A stretch of DNA of 64,000 nt, from assembly GCA_017744935.1 (NCBI GenBank), contig JAGIAI010000017.1:1-64000 (forward strand), in the 5' to 3' direction. Under the pieces are notes generated by a model. It searched no databases. It was not told the DNA's origin and saw nothing but the letters and a program-made list of their open reading frames with translations. The DNA comes from Variovorax sp. Its GTDB lineage: Bacteria; Pseudomonadota; Gammaproteobacteria; Burkholderiales; Burkholderiaceae_C. The translations under genes and the position numbers were made by a program. Of this stretch, positions 20,102 to 28,141 are shown piece after piece (position 1 is the stretch's first letter; each line of letters begins with the position of its first letter).

Positions 20102-20865
20102 TTGACGATGTTCCTTCGCAGTCCGACGACATTGGCGTCATGGCGAATGACGAGATAGGGATAGGTCCCATGAACAACGATGGTGTTGCCCTCGACGGTG
20201 GTGTTCACCACCGAGTCCTCTCCATGTTCGTGCTGGCGCATGTAGACGGTGGGAAAGTTCCCTGTCGGGAACTGCTTCATATCGCTCATCCGGATATAGG
20301 TGAATCGGGCGTCGTCGTAGACCGTGGTCGGGACCAGCCATGGCGCGCCGGTGCTTCGGGTTGCATAGTCGTACTCGAAGTTGTAGCTGCGGCCCTTGAC
20401 CAGAGATGTGCTGAGCTCGGGTGCCTGTCTGGCCTTGGTGCGTTCATGGGCGAAGCTCGTGTCGGCTGGATAGCCGAATCTGACCTTGTATTGCACCCCC
20501 GCCTGTCGGGCGGCTTCCAGTGTCGTCCAATCGGTAGCAACGACCTTCAATTCGAAGATGTAGGAATGCGTCTCGGTGCGGATCACCATATTGGTGTCGA
20601 CATCGACGTTCTTTGGCTTGAGGTAGAAGACGTTGTCGCGCCGGGTCAGATCCCATCCGCTGGTGAAGCCGGTGCTGTAGTCGAGGATCTTTTCGTGGGG
20701 GCTGAGTTCGATCTGGGTGGCGATGCCGAGCCCGGTCCGAATGGAGTAGATGCGGTCGGGCTGGTACTGATAGGTGTCGATCGCTGGTGCGGCACTGCCC
20801 TCAGGTGCGCAGATCAACATTGCGCAAGCGATCCCGGCCAGTGTGAAGCGATTGGCTCGGTTCAT
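20098..20865 (-). CDS. virB9: VirB9 core-complex protein
   Basis: A 255-residue exported protein with a signal peptide (FTLAGIACAMLICAPEGSA) and the two-domain VirB9/CagX pattern. The N-terminal domain contains IYSIRTGLGIATQIELSP and the C-terminal domain contains DDARFTYIRMSDMKQFPT and VVGLRRN. It forms the outer part of the core complex with VirB7 and VirB10. It overlaps virB8 and virB10 by 4 bases each. Confidence 0.95.
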   Translation of the reverse strand: MNRANRFTLAGIACAMLICAPEGSAAPAIDTYQYQPDRIYSIRTGLGIATQIELSPHEKILDYSTGFTSGWDLTRRDNVFYLKPKNVDVDTNMVIRTETHSYIFELKVVATDWTTLEAARQAGVQYKVRFGYPADTSFAHERTKARQAPELSTSLVKGRSYNFEYDYATRSTGAPWLVPTTVYDDARFTYIRMSDMKQFPTGNFPTVYMRQHEHGEDSVVNTTVEGNTIVVHGTYPYLVIRHDANVVGLRRNIVK

Positions 20866-21803
20866 CGGCGCGGCGCTCCCGTATTGCCAGTTGTCCCCTG
20901 CGTGTTGCGCCGATTCGCCGCGGCTGCCTGAGGTACGGCGGCCGACTCGTACTCGTCCATGGGAGGCACGGGGACGACGATCTCCGGATCGCTTGCGGCG
21001 CCGGGCTGCGTCGAATTTGCCGGCGGAAGAGAGAAATCCGGCGCGGTTGTCGAAGGCAAGGTCGTTTCCTCGGGCGGAGCCGAGGCATAGTCGTTGTCGA
21101 CGCGATAGCTGGTGACCTGGAAGCCGAGCGGATTCTCGATGCGGTGCCGCTCTTCCATCTTGAGGTTGGGCTTGTATGTGAACTCCAGCGTCGCGATCTT
21201 GCTGTCCAAGGGGCGTGTTCCGCCGCTCTGCTTGTCGAACAGGCTTCGCTGGAAACGGACCGTTGCGCCCTTGGGCGTCGAGTTGGCGCCTCCACCGATC
21301 AGAACGATGCTCAGAATCTTGACGCGTATCGCGCGGTCCTTGCCGTAGAGCTTGTAGGGGTTGTCGGGATTGGTGGATGCATACAGGCCCGTATAGGCGG
21401 CGCCCACGCCCGGTGCCGACATCGTGAGAACGGTGGCCCAGTCGCGCAGATTGGTCAGTGCGAGGTCATAGGATTCCCGAGCCAGGACGAAGTGGGCGAC
21501 GTTGCTGCGGTTGATGGCTTCGCTCGCGGTAATGCGCTGGTTGACGACGTCATCGGTCAAGCGTGCGACGGTGCTCGTACCGGTATAGGCGTCTGCCATG
21601 ACGAGGAAGGGCACTTTTTCCTTGAGCGGCAACATATAGAAGTAGCCGCCGGCGAGGATGAGCGACATGGCAAGGGATCCGAGGGCGACACCCCATGCGC
21701 GCCGCTCGCTGCGGCGTGCCATGTCGGCGATAGTGAGTTCGAAGTCGACCGCCTGAGCGACGGTTGCCTCGACCTTGGGTGTAGGTGATTTCTTGTTGAA
21801 CAT
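20862..21803 (-). CDS. virB8: VirB8 assembly factor
   Basis: A 313-residue bitopic protein. A short cytoplasmic N-terminus is followed by one membrane helix (WGVALGSLAMSLILAGGYF, about 37-55) and an NTF2-like periplasmic domain with INRSNVAHFVLARESYD and LEFTYKPNLKMEERHRIENP. The family domain ends near residue 230; the last 80 residues are a Pro/Ser/Ala-rich extension. The start chosen is ATG 21803 (MFNKK) with GGAGCGG upstream. ATG 21839 is coupled to the virB7 stop (TAATG) but lacks a ribosome site. Confidence 0.93.
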   Translation of the reverse strand: MFNKKSPTPKVEATVAQAVDFELTIADMARRSERRAWGVALGSLAMSLILAGGYFYMLPLKEKVPFLVMADAYTGTSTVARLTDDVVNQRITASEAINRSNVAHFVLARESYDLALTNLRDWATVLTMSAPGVGAAYTGLYASTNPDNPYKLYGKDRAIRVKILSIVLIGGGANSTPKGATVRFQRSLFDKQSGGTRPLDSKIATLEFTYKPNLKMEERHRIENPLGFQVTSYRVDNDYASAPPEETTLPSTTAPDFSLPPANSTQPGAASDPEIVVPVPPMDEYESAAVPQAAAANRRNTQGTTGNTGAPRR

Positions 21804-21838
21804 CGACGAGCCCGCTCCGGCAATGGAGCGCCAGGGCA

Positions 21839-22288
21839 TTAATTGGCAGGGACGGGCTGGGTCGCCTCTGCGGGCTGAACCAGGATCACGCGGTCGTTGG
21901 CTGTTACCGACACCCCGCGCGGCGCATAGATCGCACTCAACTCGGAGGCTGCTGCACGGATATCTGCTGTGCGAATCCGGCTGACCGGCTGATGCAGCGT
22001 GTAGTCCGAGCCTAGGCGGTAATTGAGCTTCAGGTCCGAATCGACCGCCCAGCGCTCGAGCATGGTCTTGAGCGTTCCATCAATGGGGGTGGCCTGAAAC
22101 ACATAGGTGGGCGACAGCGGTATTTCCGCTGTTGCCTCCTGATATCGGTTCACTGGAAGCCAATCGCCGGAAAAGTCTGACGGTGGCGGGGTGCCGCACG
22201 CGGTCAATACGGCAGCGACGGAAAGGACATAGCCGCCCCGCAGGGCATACCTCAACGCGGCCTCCGCGATGGCGATGAAATGATTCAC
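21839..22288 (-). CDS. virB7: VirB7 lipoprotein with C-terminal N0-like domain
   Basis: A 149-residue lipoprotein and first gene of the T4SS operon. The lipobox L-T-A-C ends at Cys31. Next comes the VirB9-binding segment PPPSDFSGDWLPVN (about 34-47), then an extra globular region (about 58-138) with ATPIDGTLKTMLERWA, LNYRLGSDYTLHQPV and IRAAASELSAIYAPRGVSV. This matches N0/secretin-type domains seen in the long VirB7 of Xanthomonas; classical VirB7 is only about 50 residues. The start is GTG 22288 with AGGGAG 5 bases upstream. Confidence 0.88.
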   Translation of the reverse strand: MNHFIAIAEAALRYALRGGYVLSVAAVLTACGTPPPSDFSGDWLPVNRYQEATAEIPLSPTYVFQATPIDGTLKTMLERWAVDSDLKLNYRLGSDYTLHQPVSRIRTADIRAAASELSAIYAPRGVSVTANDRVILVQPAEATQPVPAN

Positions 22289-22449
22289 TGTGCTCCCTGA
22301 ATTCTTTATTTCCACCCAATGTTGCCAGACGTAACGATGTGTCGACCCCCGCACGTGCCCATAAAGCGGCCGGAAAGTTCCTGAGCCATTTTGGAATTTG
22401 GCCTGCTAGGAGAAATGGCTTCGGCCGAGTTCGCCCCAGGCCCTCCGTT

Positions 22450-22468
22450 TTCGAGAATAATTCTCATT
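22450..22468. promoter_or_regulatory. Fur box in the feoA / virB7 intergenic region
   Basis: The palindrome GAGAAT-A-ATTCTC (22453-22465) plus flanking bases matches the 6-1-6 core of the Fur binding site. It lies 28 bases before the proposed feoA GTG and about 165 bases before the divergent virB7 start. Repression of feo genes by iron-loaded Fur is expected. An effect on the T4SS operon is possible only if its promoter reaches this site. Confidence 0.8.
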
Positions 22469-22492
22469 TTTGAAGACTCTCGGACTCTGCGG

Positions 22493-22783
22493 GTGACCAA
22501 TTCGACCGGCGCGGCCCTCGCCGCCATCAGCCTCCATCAACTTCCCAATCGTCAGTGGGCCACCGTGCTCGACGTGGCGCGGCCGGACACCCCCGAAGAT
22601 CGCGAACTGGCGTTGCGGCTGACTGAGATCGGATTTGTTCCCGGCGAAGCGGTCTGCATCGTCGCCAATGGTGTGCCTGGGCGCGAGCCGCTCGCTGTGC
22701 GGTTGGGCCACACGACGTTCGCATTGCGCCGGCATGAGGCCGCCATGATCCGCGTCACCCCGGGAGCGGCTCGCCATGGTTGA
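22493..22783 (+). CDS. feoA: Ferrous iron transport protein A
   Basis: A 96-residue cytoplasmic SH3-like protein that assists FeoB. The FeoA core is RLTEIGFVPGEAVCIVANG followed by LAVRLGHTTFALRRHEAAMI. The start chosen is GTG 22493, because longer in-frame starts would put the Fur box inside the coding region; no strong ribosome site is visible, so the exact start is uncertain. It overlaps feoB by 8 bases. Confidence 0.88.
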   Translation: MTNSTGAALAAISLHQLPNRQWATVLDVARPDTPEDRELALRLTEIGFVPGEAVCIVANGVPGREPLAVRLGHTTFALRRHEAAMIRVTPGAARHG

Positions 22784-24674
22784 AGCAACGCTCACGTTCA
22801 AGCCCGGCGCCGCATCAATGTCGAGTCCGCCCGAGCGCATTGCGCTACTGGGCAACCCCAATTGCGGCAAGACTGCGCTGTTCAACCTGCTTACTGGCAG
22901 CCGGCAGAAGGTTGCCAACTACGCGGGTGTGACCGTCGAGCGCAAGGAAGGCACGCTGCGCACCGCTTCGGGCCGCCGGGTGTTCGTGCTGGATCTGCCT
23001 GGCGCCTACAGCCTCAATGCGCTGTCTGCCGATGAGGCCGTCACGCGCGACGTGGTCACTGGCAAGAGCAGCGAGGCGCCGCCCGACCTGCTGGTGTGCG
23101 TCACCGATGCCACCAACCTTCGCCTGAACCTGCGTCTTGTCCTCGATGCCAAGCGCCTCGGGCTGCCGATGGTGGTTGCGCTCAACATGACCGACATGGC
23201 GAGAAAGCAGGGGATCACCGTGGACAGCGCAGCGCTGTCGCGCGAGCTCGGCGTGCCGGTGATCGAGACCGTCGGCGTGCAGAGCGATGGCGCGCGCGCG
23301 CTGGTCGAAGCGCTCGATGCGCCGGTGACCGCTGCCGTGCCGCGCACATGGCACGCGCCAGATTTCGACGAGGTGCTCGACACCCAGCGCGAAGTGCGCC
23401 GCATCCTGGCCGTGGCCGTCAAGGAGCCCGTCGGCAGCCTTGCGACCAGCGATCGCATCGACCGTGTAGTGATGCATCCGCTGTGGGGCATGCTGGTGCT
23501 GGCCGTCACCATGTTCCTGATGTTCCAGGCGGTGTTCAGCTGGGCGGAAGTGCCGATGGACGCCATCAAGGACGCGACCGGCGCGGTCGGCGAGTTCCTC
23601 AAGCGCGTGATGCCTGAAGGCATGTTGCAGAGCTTGCTGGTGGACGGCATCGTGGCCGGCGTCGGCGGGGTGATCGTGTTCCTGCCGCAGATCCTGATCC
23701 TGTTCCTCTTCATCCTTGCGCTCGAAGATTCGGGCTACCTGCCGCGCGCCGCCTTCCTGCTCGACCGCGTGATGGGCACGGTGGGCTTGTCCGGCCGCTC
23801 CTTCATTCCGCTGCTCTCCAGCTTCGCCTGTGCGATTCCCGGCGTGATGGCGACGCGCACGATCACCAATTGGCGCGATCGGATCACGACGATCATGATC
23901 GCGCCGCTGATGACCTGTTCGGCGCGCCTGCCTGTCTATGCGCTCCTGATCGCCGCCTTCATTCCGGCGCGCACCGTGGGTGGCGTGTTCAATCTCCAAG
24001 GTGTGGTGTTGTTTGCACTCTACGTCTTCGGCATCGTCTCGGCGATGGCAGTGGCATGGGTGATGAAGCGTTTCCGCGACAGCAAGCAGCACTCGCCCCT
24101 GATGATGGAACTTCCGGCCTATCGCTGGCCCAACCTGCGCAATCTCGCGTTGGGCCTCTACGAGCGCGCATGGATCTTCATTCAACGCGTGGGCACGATC
24201 ATCCTCACGCTCACGATCCTGCTGTGGTTCCTCTCAACCTTCCCGTCGCCGCCCGAAGGTGCGACTGGGCCGGCGATCCAGTACAGCCTGGCCGGCATGA
24301 TCGGACGCGGGCTCGAACACATCTTCGCGCCCATCGGTTTCAACTGGCAGATCTCGATCGCGCTCGTGCCCGGCATGGCTGCGCGCGAAGTGGCGGTGGG
24401 TGCCTTGGGCACGGTCTACGCGCTCTCGGCCACCGGCGACGACGTCGCAGGGCAGTTGGAGCCCCTGCTCGCGGGCAGCTGGTCGCTCGCGACGGCGCTG
24501 TCGCTCCTGGTCTGGTACGTCTTCGCGCCGCAGTGCATTTCGACGCTGGCGACCGTCAAGCGCGAAACCGGTTCATGGCGCTACGTGTTCATCATGGCTG
24601 GCTATTTGTTCGGACTCGCCTACATTGCGTGCTGGATCACCTATCGGGTGGCCCTGGCTCTCACAGGAGGATGA
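22776..24674 (+). CDS. feoB: Ferrous iron transporter B
   Basis: A 632-residue Fe(II) transporter. The N-terminal G domain has G1 LLGNPNCGKTALF (about 24-36), the switch region YAGVTVERKEG, G3 LDLPGAYSL and G4 NMTDMA. The membrane part has Gate motifs (SFACAIPGVMATRTI and GMAAREVAVG) and about eight hydrophobic helices. It is shorter than the roughly 770-residue E. coli FeoB, as in many betaproteobacteria. The start ATG 22776 is inside the feoA end; ATG 22818 is an alternative. The preceding Fur box implies iron repression. Confidence 0.96.
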   Translation: MVEATLTFKPGAASMSSPPERIALLGNPNCGKTALFNLLTGSRQKVANYAGVTVERKEGTLRTASGRRVFVLDLPGAYSLNALSADEAVTRDVVTGKSSEAPPDLLVCVTDATNLRLNLRLVLDAKRLGLPMVVALNMTDMARKQGITVDSAALSRELGVPVIETVGVQSDGARALVEALDAPVTAAVPRTWHAPDFDEVLDTQREVRRILAVAVKEPVGSLATSDRIDRVVMHPLWGMLVLAVTMFLMFQAVFSWAEVPMDAIKDATGAVGEFLKRVMPEGMLQSLLVDGIVAGVGGVIVFLPQILILFLFILALEDSGYLPRAAFLLDRVMGTVGLSGRSFIPLLSSFACAIPGVMATRTITNWRDRITTIMIAPLMTCSARLPVYALLIAAFIPARTVGGVFNLQGVVLFALYVFGIVSAMAVAWVMKRFRDSKQHSPLMMELPAYRWPNLRNLALGLYERAWIFIQRVGTIILTLTILLWFLSTFPSPPEGATGPAIQYSLAGMIGRGLEHIFAPIGFNWQISIALVPGMAAREVAVGALGTVYALSATGDDVAGQLEPLLAGSWSLATALSLLVWYVFAPQCISTLATVKRETGSWRYVFIMAGYLFGLAYIACWITYRVALALTGG

Positions 24675-24675
24675 G

Positions 24676-24951
24676 ATGGCACAACAAATCGTCGTCACTC
24701 TGATCGTCGCCCTGGCCGCGATCTATGCGGTCTGGCGCTGGATGCCCGGCAGCTGGCGCCGGGGCATGGCCGCGAAGGTGGCCGCCGGCTCGCAACGCGC
24801 CGGGCTCGTCGATGCGGAGCGCGCCGGCCGGCTCGAGAAATCGCTGGGCCAGACCTCCGGCTGCGGTTCGTGCGACAGCTGCGGCAGTTGCTCGACTCCG
24901 GCGGGCAAGGCGACTGAAGCAGGCAAGACATCCGTGCCGCACTCCCACTGA
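24676..24951 (+). CDS. Small Cys-rich membrane protein following FeoB
   Basis: A 91-residue protein with one N-terminal membrane helix (IVVTLIVALAAIYAVWRW). A basic stretch follows, then a cysteine cluster (GCGSCDSCGSCS, five Cys near residues 62-72) and a His-containing tail. It begins one base after feoB, with the perfect ribosome site AGGAGG inside the feoB end. It resembles DUF6587-type proteins found after feoB in betaproteobacteria. A role in Fe(II) handling or as a FeoC substitute is inferred from position and the cysteine cluster. Confidence 0.8.
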   Translation: MAQQIVVTLIVALAAIYAVWRWMPGSWRRGMAAKVAAGSQRAGLVDAERAGRLEKSLGQTSGCGSCDSCGSCSTPAGKATEAGKTSVPHSH

Positions 24952-24963
24952 GTGCGCGGGTCG

Positions 24964-26142
24964 ATGGCGGCACATGTCCTGATCGCGGGAGGCGGCATCG
25001 CGGGCCTCGCAAGCGCGCTGGCGCTCGCACGTCGGCGCCATCGCGTCGATCTGCTGGAGCAGGCGGTGGCCTTCGGCGAAGTCGGCGCCGGAATCCAGCT
25101 CGGACCAAACGTCACCCGGCGACTGCAGGCGCTCGGCGTTTCCGAGGGCCTCATGCGCATCGCGGCGCGGCCGGAAGCCCTGGTGGTCCGTAGCGCCGCC
25201 GTGGGGAACGAGATCGCCCGTCTTCCGCTCGGCAACGCGATGCTGCACAGCTATGCCGCGCCGTACCTCTGCGTTCACCGTGCGGATCTCCATGCGCTGC
25301 TGCTTGCTGCGGTTCGCGGCAGCGGGGCAGTCACCCTCACCACCGGCGCGCGCGTGGCGCAGGTCACTGCGCGCGGTGATGCCGTCTGCGCGGCCAGTGC
25401 CGATTCGCGCGTCTGGGAGGCCGATGCGCTGATCGGAGCCGATGGCCTCTGGAGCACCGTGCGCCCCAGCGTCATCGACGACGCGTCGCCGCCGCGCGCG
25501 ACGGGGCATACGGCATGGCGTGCAATGGTCGACCAGTCGGCGCTTCCGGCTGCCCTGCGCAGCACGCGCATCGACGTCTGGCTTGGTCCGCGCCTGCATG
25601 CGGTGTCTTACCCGGTGCGCCGGGGCGATGCGCTCAACGTCGTGGTGCTGGCCGAGGCCGCGCCGGAAGGCGATGCGCGCGACTGGGACCGCACGACGAG
25701 CCTCGCCGCCTTGCAGGAGGCTACCGGGCGTACCTGCGGTGAACTGCAGGCATTGCTCGAAGCCGTGCCTGCCTGGCGCGCCTGGACGCTCAATGACCGG
25801 CCGCCGCTCACCGGGCCGCACCAGATGGCAGGCGAACGCATCGCCCTGACCGGTGACGCGGCGCACCCCATGCTGCCGTATCTGGCTCAGGGCGCGGGCA
25901 TGGCCATCGAGGATGCCGTTGCGCTCGCGGATGCGCTCGACGGCGGTGCCGCAGCAGAGGTGCCTGCGGCCTTCGCGCGCTATGCGGCCGAGCGCTGGGA
26001 GCGCAACGCCAACGTGCAGGCGCGCGCGCGGCGCAACGGCGAAATCTTCCACGCGACCGGCCTCGTGCGCATCGGCCGCGACGCGGCGCTGCGCATGCTC
26101 GGCGCCAAGCTGCTCGATGTGCCCTGGCTCTACGACGCCTGA
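24964..26142 (+). CDS. FAD-dependent monooxygenase, salicylate-hydroxylase-like
   Basis: A 392-residue group A flavin monooxygenase. It shows the N-terminal dinucleotide motif GGGIAGLASALALARR (about 8-23), the central DG motif ALIGADGLWSTVR and the GD motif ALTGDAAHPMLPYLAQGAG. It closely resembles 3-hydroxybenzoate 6-hydroxylase and salicylate hydroxylase proteins that use NAD(P)H and O2; the substrate cannot be told. The start ATG 24964 is preferred over GTG 24952. It starts 12 bases after the Cys-rich protein, so it may be read from the feo promoter. Confidence 0.9.
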   Translation: MAAHVLIAGGGIAGLASALALARRRHRVDLLEQAVAFGEVGAGIQLGPNVTRRLQALGVSEGLMRIAARPEALVVRSAAVGNEIARLPLGNAMLHSYAAPYLCVHRADLHALLLAAVRGSGAVTLTTGARVAQVTARGDAVCAASADSRVWEADALIGADGLWSTVRPSVIDDASPPRATGHTAWRAMVDQSALPAALRSTRIDVWLGPRLHAVSYPVRRGDALNVVVLAEAAPEGDARDWDRTTSLAALQEATGRTCGELQALLEAVPAWRAWTLNDRPPLTGPHQMAGERIALTGDAAHPMLPYLAQGAGMAIEDAVALADALDGGAAAEVPAAFARYAAERWERNANVQARARRNGEIFHATGLVRIGRDAALRMLGAKLLDVPWLYDA

Positions 26143-26143
26143 A

Positions 26144-27382
26144 TCAGAGGCTGAAGCTGCGCAGGTGATCCGCGCGCCGGGTCAGGCCCGCCAAGCCCAG
26201 ATAGTGTGTCAGTCGACCTTCCCGGACTTCGACGAGCGAGGACTCGAGATCGGCGAGCATTTCGTCCCGTGCGGCGGCATAGGCGATAGCGAGGTCGTCG
26301 TGCGTCTGCGCATACGCGCTGGCGATGACCCGCGCCGCGGCGGGCGCGCCGCAGGCAACGCATTCGGCGATGGCCGTTGGGCTGGCCTGCGCGCCATGAG
26401 TGAGCAGCAGGTCGGCCAGTTCAGGAGAAATCGCGCTGTCAATGGCGTCCAGCGCATCGGGCGCTACGGGCGCACCAGCACGCACCAGCGCCGCAGCGGC
26501 GGCATGCGCCCCATGGCCAATCGCCAGGTCGGTCGCGATCGCGCTACCGCTCAGGGGTCCGGCGAGCGGTACACCTGCAGCGTGCAGCTTTGCCACGAGC
26601 TGTTCGTCGTCGGTCGCGACCGCGTGACGAAGTGCAATGCGCGAGAGCGGCCCGTTGTCGCCCAGTGTGCCGTTGGCCAACGGAGTGCGCCAGTCCACCA
26701 TCGCCTGGCGGTAGAAAGCGACCACTTTGTCCATCAGCTCGATCGGCAGTCCGTCCTCCTGGTGGCGATCGTCGAGGTATTCGAGCAGCGCCTGCCCGGT
26801 GAAGTATTCGCCGGCGGGCTCGAGAGGGTCCTCGTCGAGGCGCAGCGCGTCGAAAGCCGCATAGAGGTCATGCGCGACGGTCGTCATGCCGTCTTCGTGC
26901 ATCTCGTGCGCCCAGGCTTGCGGCAGGCCCTGCTTCCATGCGAGGACATGTCCGTAATCGGCGCCGGACTCGACCACCGCGTAGACGCGATCGCAGTACT
27001 CGAAGCCGCCGAAGGGCAGCAGGGTGAGCTTGCCGTCCCATGCCTCGGCGCTTTCTGCGGCCGCGTCCCTCGCCCCCTGGAGCTCGTGATCGATCCATCC
27101 CTGCAGGTCGTGGTAGGCGTCGCTGCCGTTCCAGAAAAGCTCGCTCCAGCTGAACGACTCCTCATTGCCATTCATGTGAAGGTGCAGGTCGTAGTCCAGT
27201 CGCCCACCGGCGGTGACGCGCCAGAGCGAAAGAAGATCCGGCGGAATCGGCCCTGCGCAAACGCTCTGCACGGCTGCGATCTGCTCTGCGGACATCGGCG
27301 GCTGCGCGTCGAAGATCACGCGCTTGGCGAAGAGCACGACACCGTGCGTGCGCAGTTGGGCGAGTTCGTCGTCACTGAACAT
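26144..27382 (-). CDS. SMI1/KNR4-like protein with ankyrin-type repeats
   Basis: A 412-residue cytoplasmic protein. The first 160 residues resemble a SMI1/KNR4 (SUKH) domain (PIPPDLLSLWRVTAGG, LLPFGGFEYCDRVYAVVE). The C-terminal half has ankyrin-like helical repeats (ATDLAIGHGAHAAAAALVRAG, cited here as IGHGAHAAAAALVRAGAP, and LADLLLTHGAQASPTAI). SUKH proteins often serve as immunity proteins against polymorphic toxins. No toxin gene is adjacent, so the function is open. It converges on the monooxygenase with one base between the stops. Confidence 0.8.
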   Translation of the reverse strand: MFSDDELAQLRTHGVVLFAKRVIFDAQPPMSAEQIAAVQSVCAGPIPPDLLSLWRVTAGGRLDYDLHLHMNGNEESFSWSELFWNGSDAYHDLQGWIDHELQGARDAAAESAEAWDGKLTLLPFGGFEYCDRVYAVVESGADYGHVLAWKQGLPQAWAHEMHEDGMTTVAHDLYAAFDALRLDEDPLEPAGEYFTGQALLEYLDDRHQEDGLPIELMDKVVAFYRQAMVDWRTPLANGTLGDNGPLSRIALRHAVATDDEQLVAKLHAAGVPLAGPLSGSAIATDLAIGHGAHAAAAALVRAGAPVAPDALDAIDSAISPELADLLLTHGAQASPTAIAECVACGAPAAARVIASAYAQTHDDLAIAYAAARDEMLADLESSLVEVREGRLTHYLGLAGLTRRADHLRSFSL

Positions 27383-27446
27383 CGGTTACCTCCGTTTCAT
27401 GCCCTCGATCCCGGGCGTTCTCGCGAATAGCTTACGCCCCCGGTCC

Positions 27447-28082
27447 CTACAGCGCCAGTTCGCGCAATACCGCGCGCACCGGTGACGCATCCGCGTCCAT
27501 CAGCTTCAGCGGCAGCGCGATGAGTTCGTAGTCGCCCTCGGGCACGTCGTCGAGCACGAGGTTTTCGAGCACGCGCAGGCCGAGGCGGCGAATGATCTGG
27601 TGGCTGTCGAGCGTCTTGCTGTCGGCCGGGTCGATGCTCGCGGTGTCGATGCCGATCAGGGTCACGCCGAGCGCCGCCAGGCGCTCGATGGTGGCGGGTG
27701 CAAAGGCGGCGAGCTGAGGATCCCAGCGGTCGATGGGTGCACGCTCGTAAGTGCGGACGAGGACACGTGGCGGCAGTGCATCGACCGCATGTTCAACGTG
27801 TGCCCATTCGATCAGCGGACCACACCCGATCGCATGAATCACGCGGCACGGGCCCAGATAGGGCGAGAGGTCGACCCGGCCGATCGTCGCGGCACCAGGG
27901 TCGTAGTGAACCGGCGCGTCGGCGTGCGCGCCGATGTGCGGCGACAGCGTGATCTCGCTGACGTTGACGGGGCAGTCCGGCGCAATGGTCGCGACCCAGC
28001 GCTGGCGATAGGGCGTGTCGCCGGGAAACACCGGCGCACCTTCATGCACCGGGGGCGAGATATCCCAGAGTCTTGCGTCCAT
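27447..28082 (-). CDS. kynB: Kynurenine formamidase (cyclase family)
   Basis: A 211-residue Mn/Zn-dependent amidase that hydrolyses N-formyl-kynurenine in tryptophan degradation. Family motifs are LWDISPPVHEGAPVFPGDTP at the N-terminus, the metal site HIGAHADAPVHYD (about 49-61) and IGIDTASIDPADSKTLDSH. Length fits KynB. kynA and kynU are not in the window. Confusion with another cyclase-family member is possible but the N-terminal signature favours KynB. Confidence 0.9.
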   Translation of the reverse strand: MDARLWDISPPVHEGAPVFPGDTPYRQRWVATIAPDCPVNVSEITLSPHIGAHADAPVHYDPGAATIGRVDLSPYLGPCRVIHAIGCGPLIEWAHVEHAVDALPPRVLVRTYERAPIDRWDPQLAAFAPATIERLAALGVTLIGIDTASIDPADSKTLDSHQIIRRLGLRVLENLVLDDVPEGDYELIALPLKLMDADASPVRAVLRELAL

Positions 28083-28141
28083 GGCGCGAACTTAGCGCGA
28101 TGAACGGGGGCGTGGTGTCGGTACTTTCCAACAGCGCCGGC

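Noticed and set aside
4999-22288. Conjugative transfer system or integrated conjugative element
   Set aside because: There is no relaxase, no oriT-like gene set, no integrase and no flanking direct repeats that I could see. Effector tags fit a killing T4SS better.
22391-22492. Longer FeoA N-terminus starting at ATG 22391
   Set aside because: It would place the Fur box inside the coding region and adds residues not seen in FeoA.
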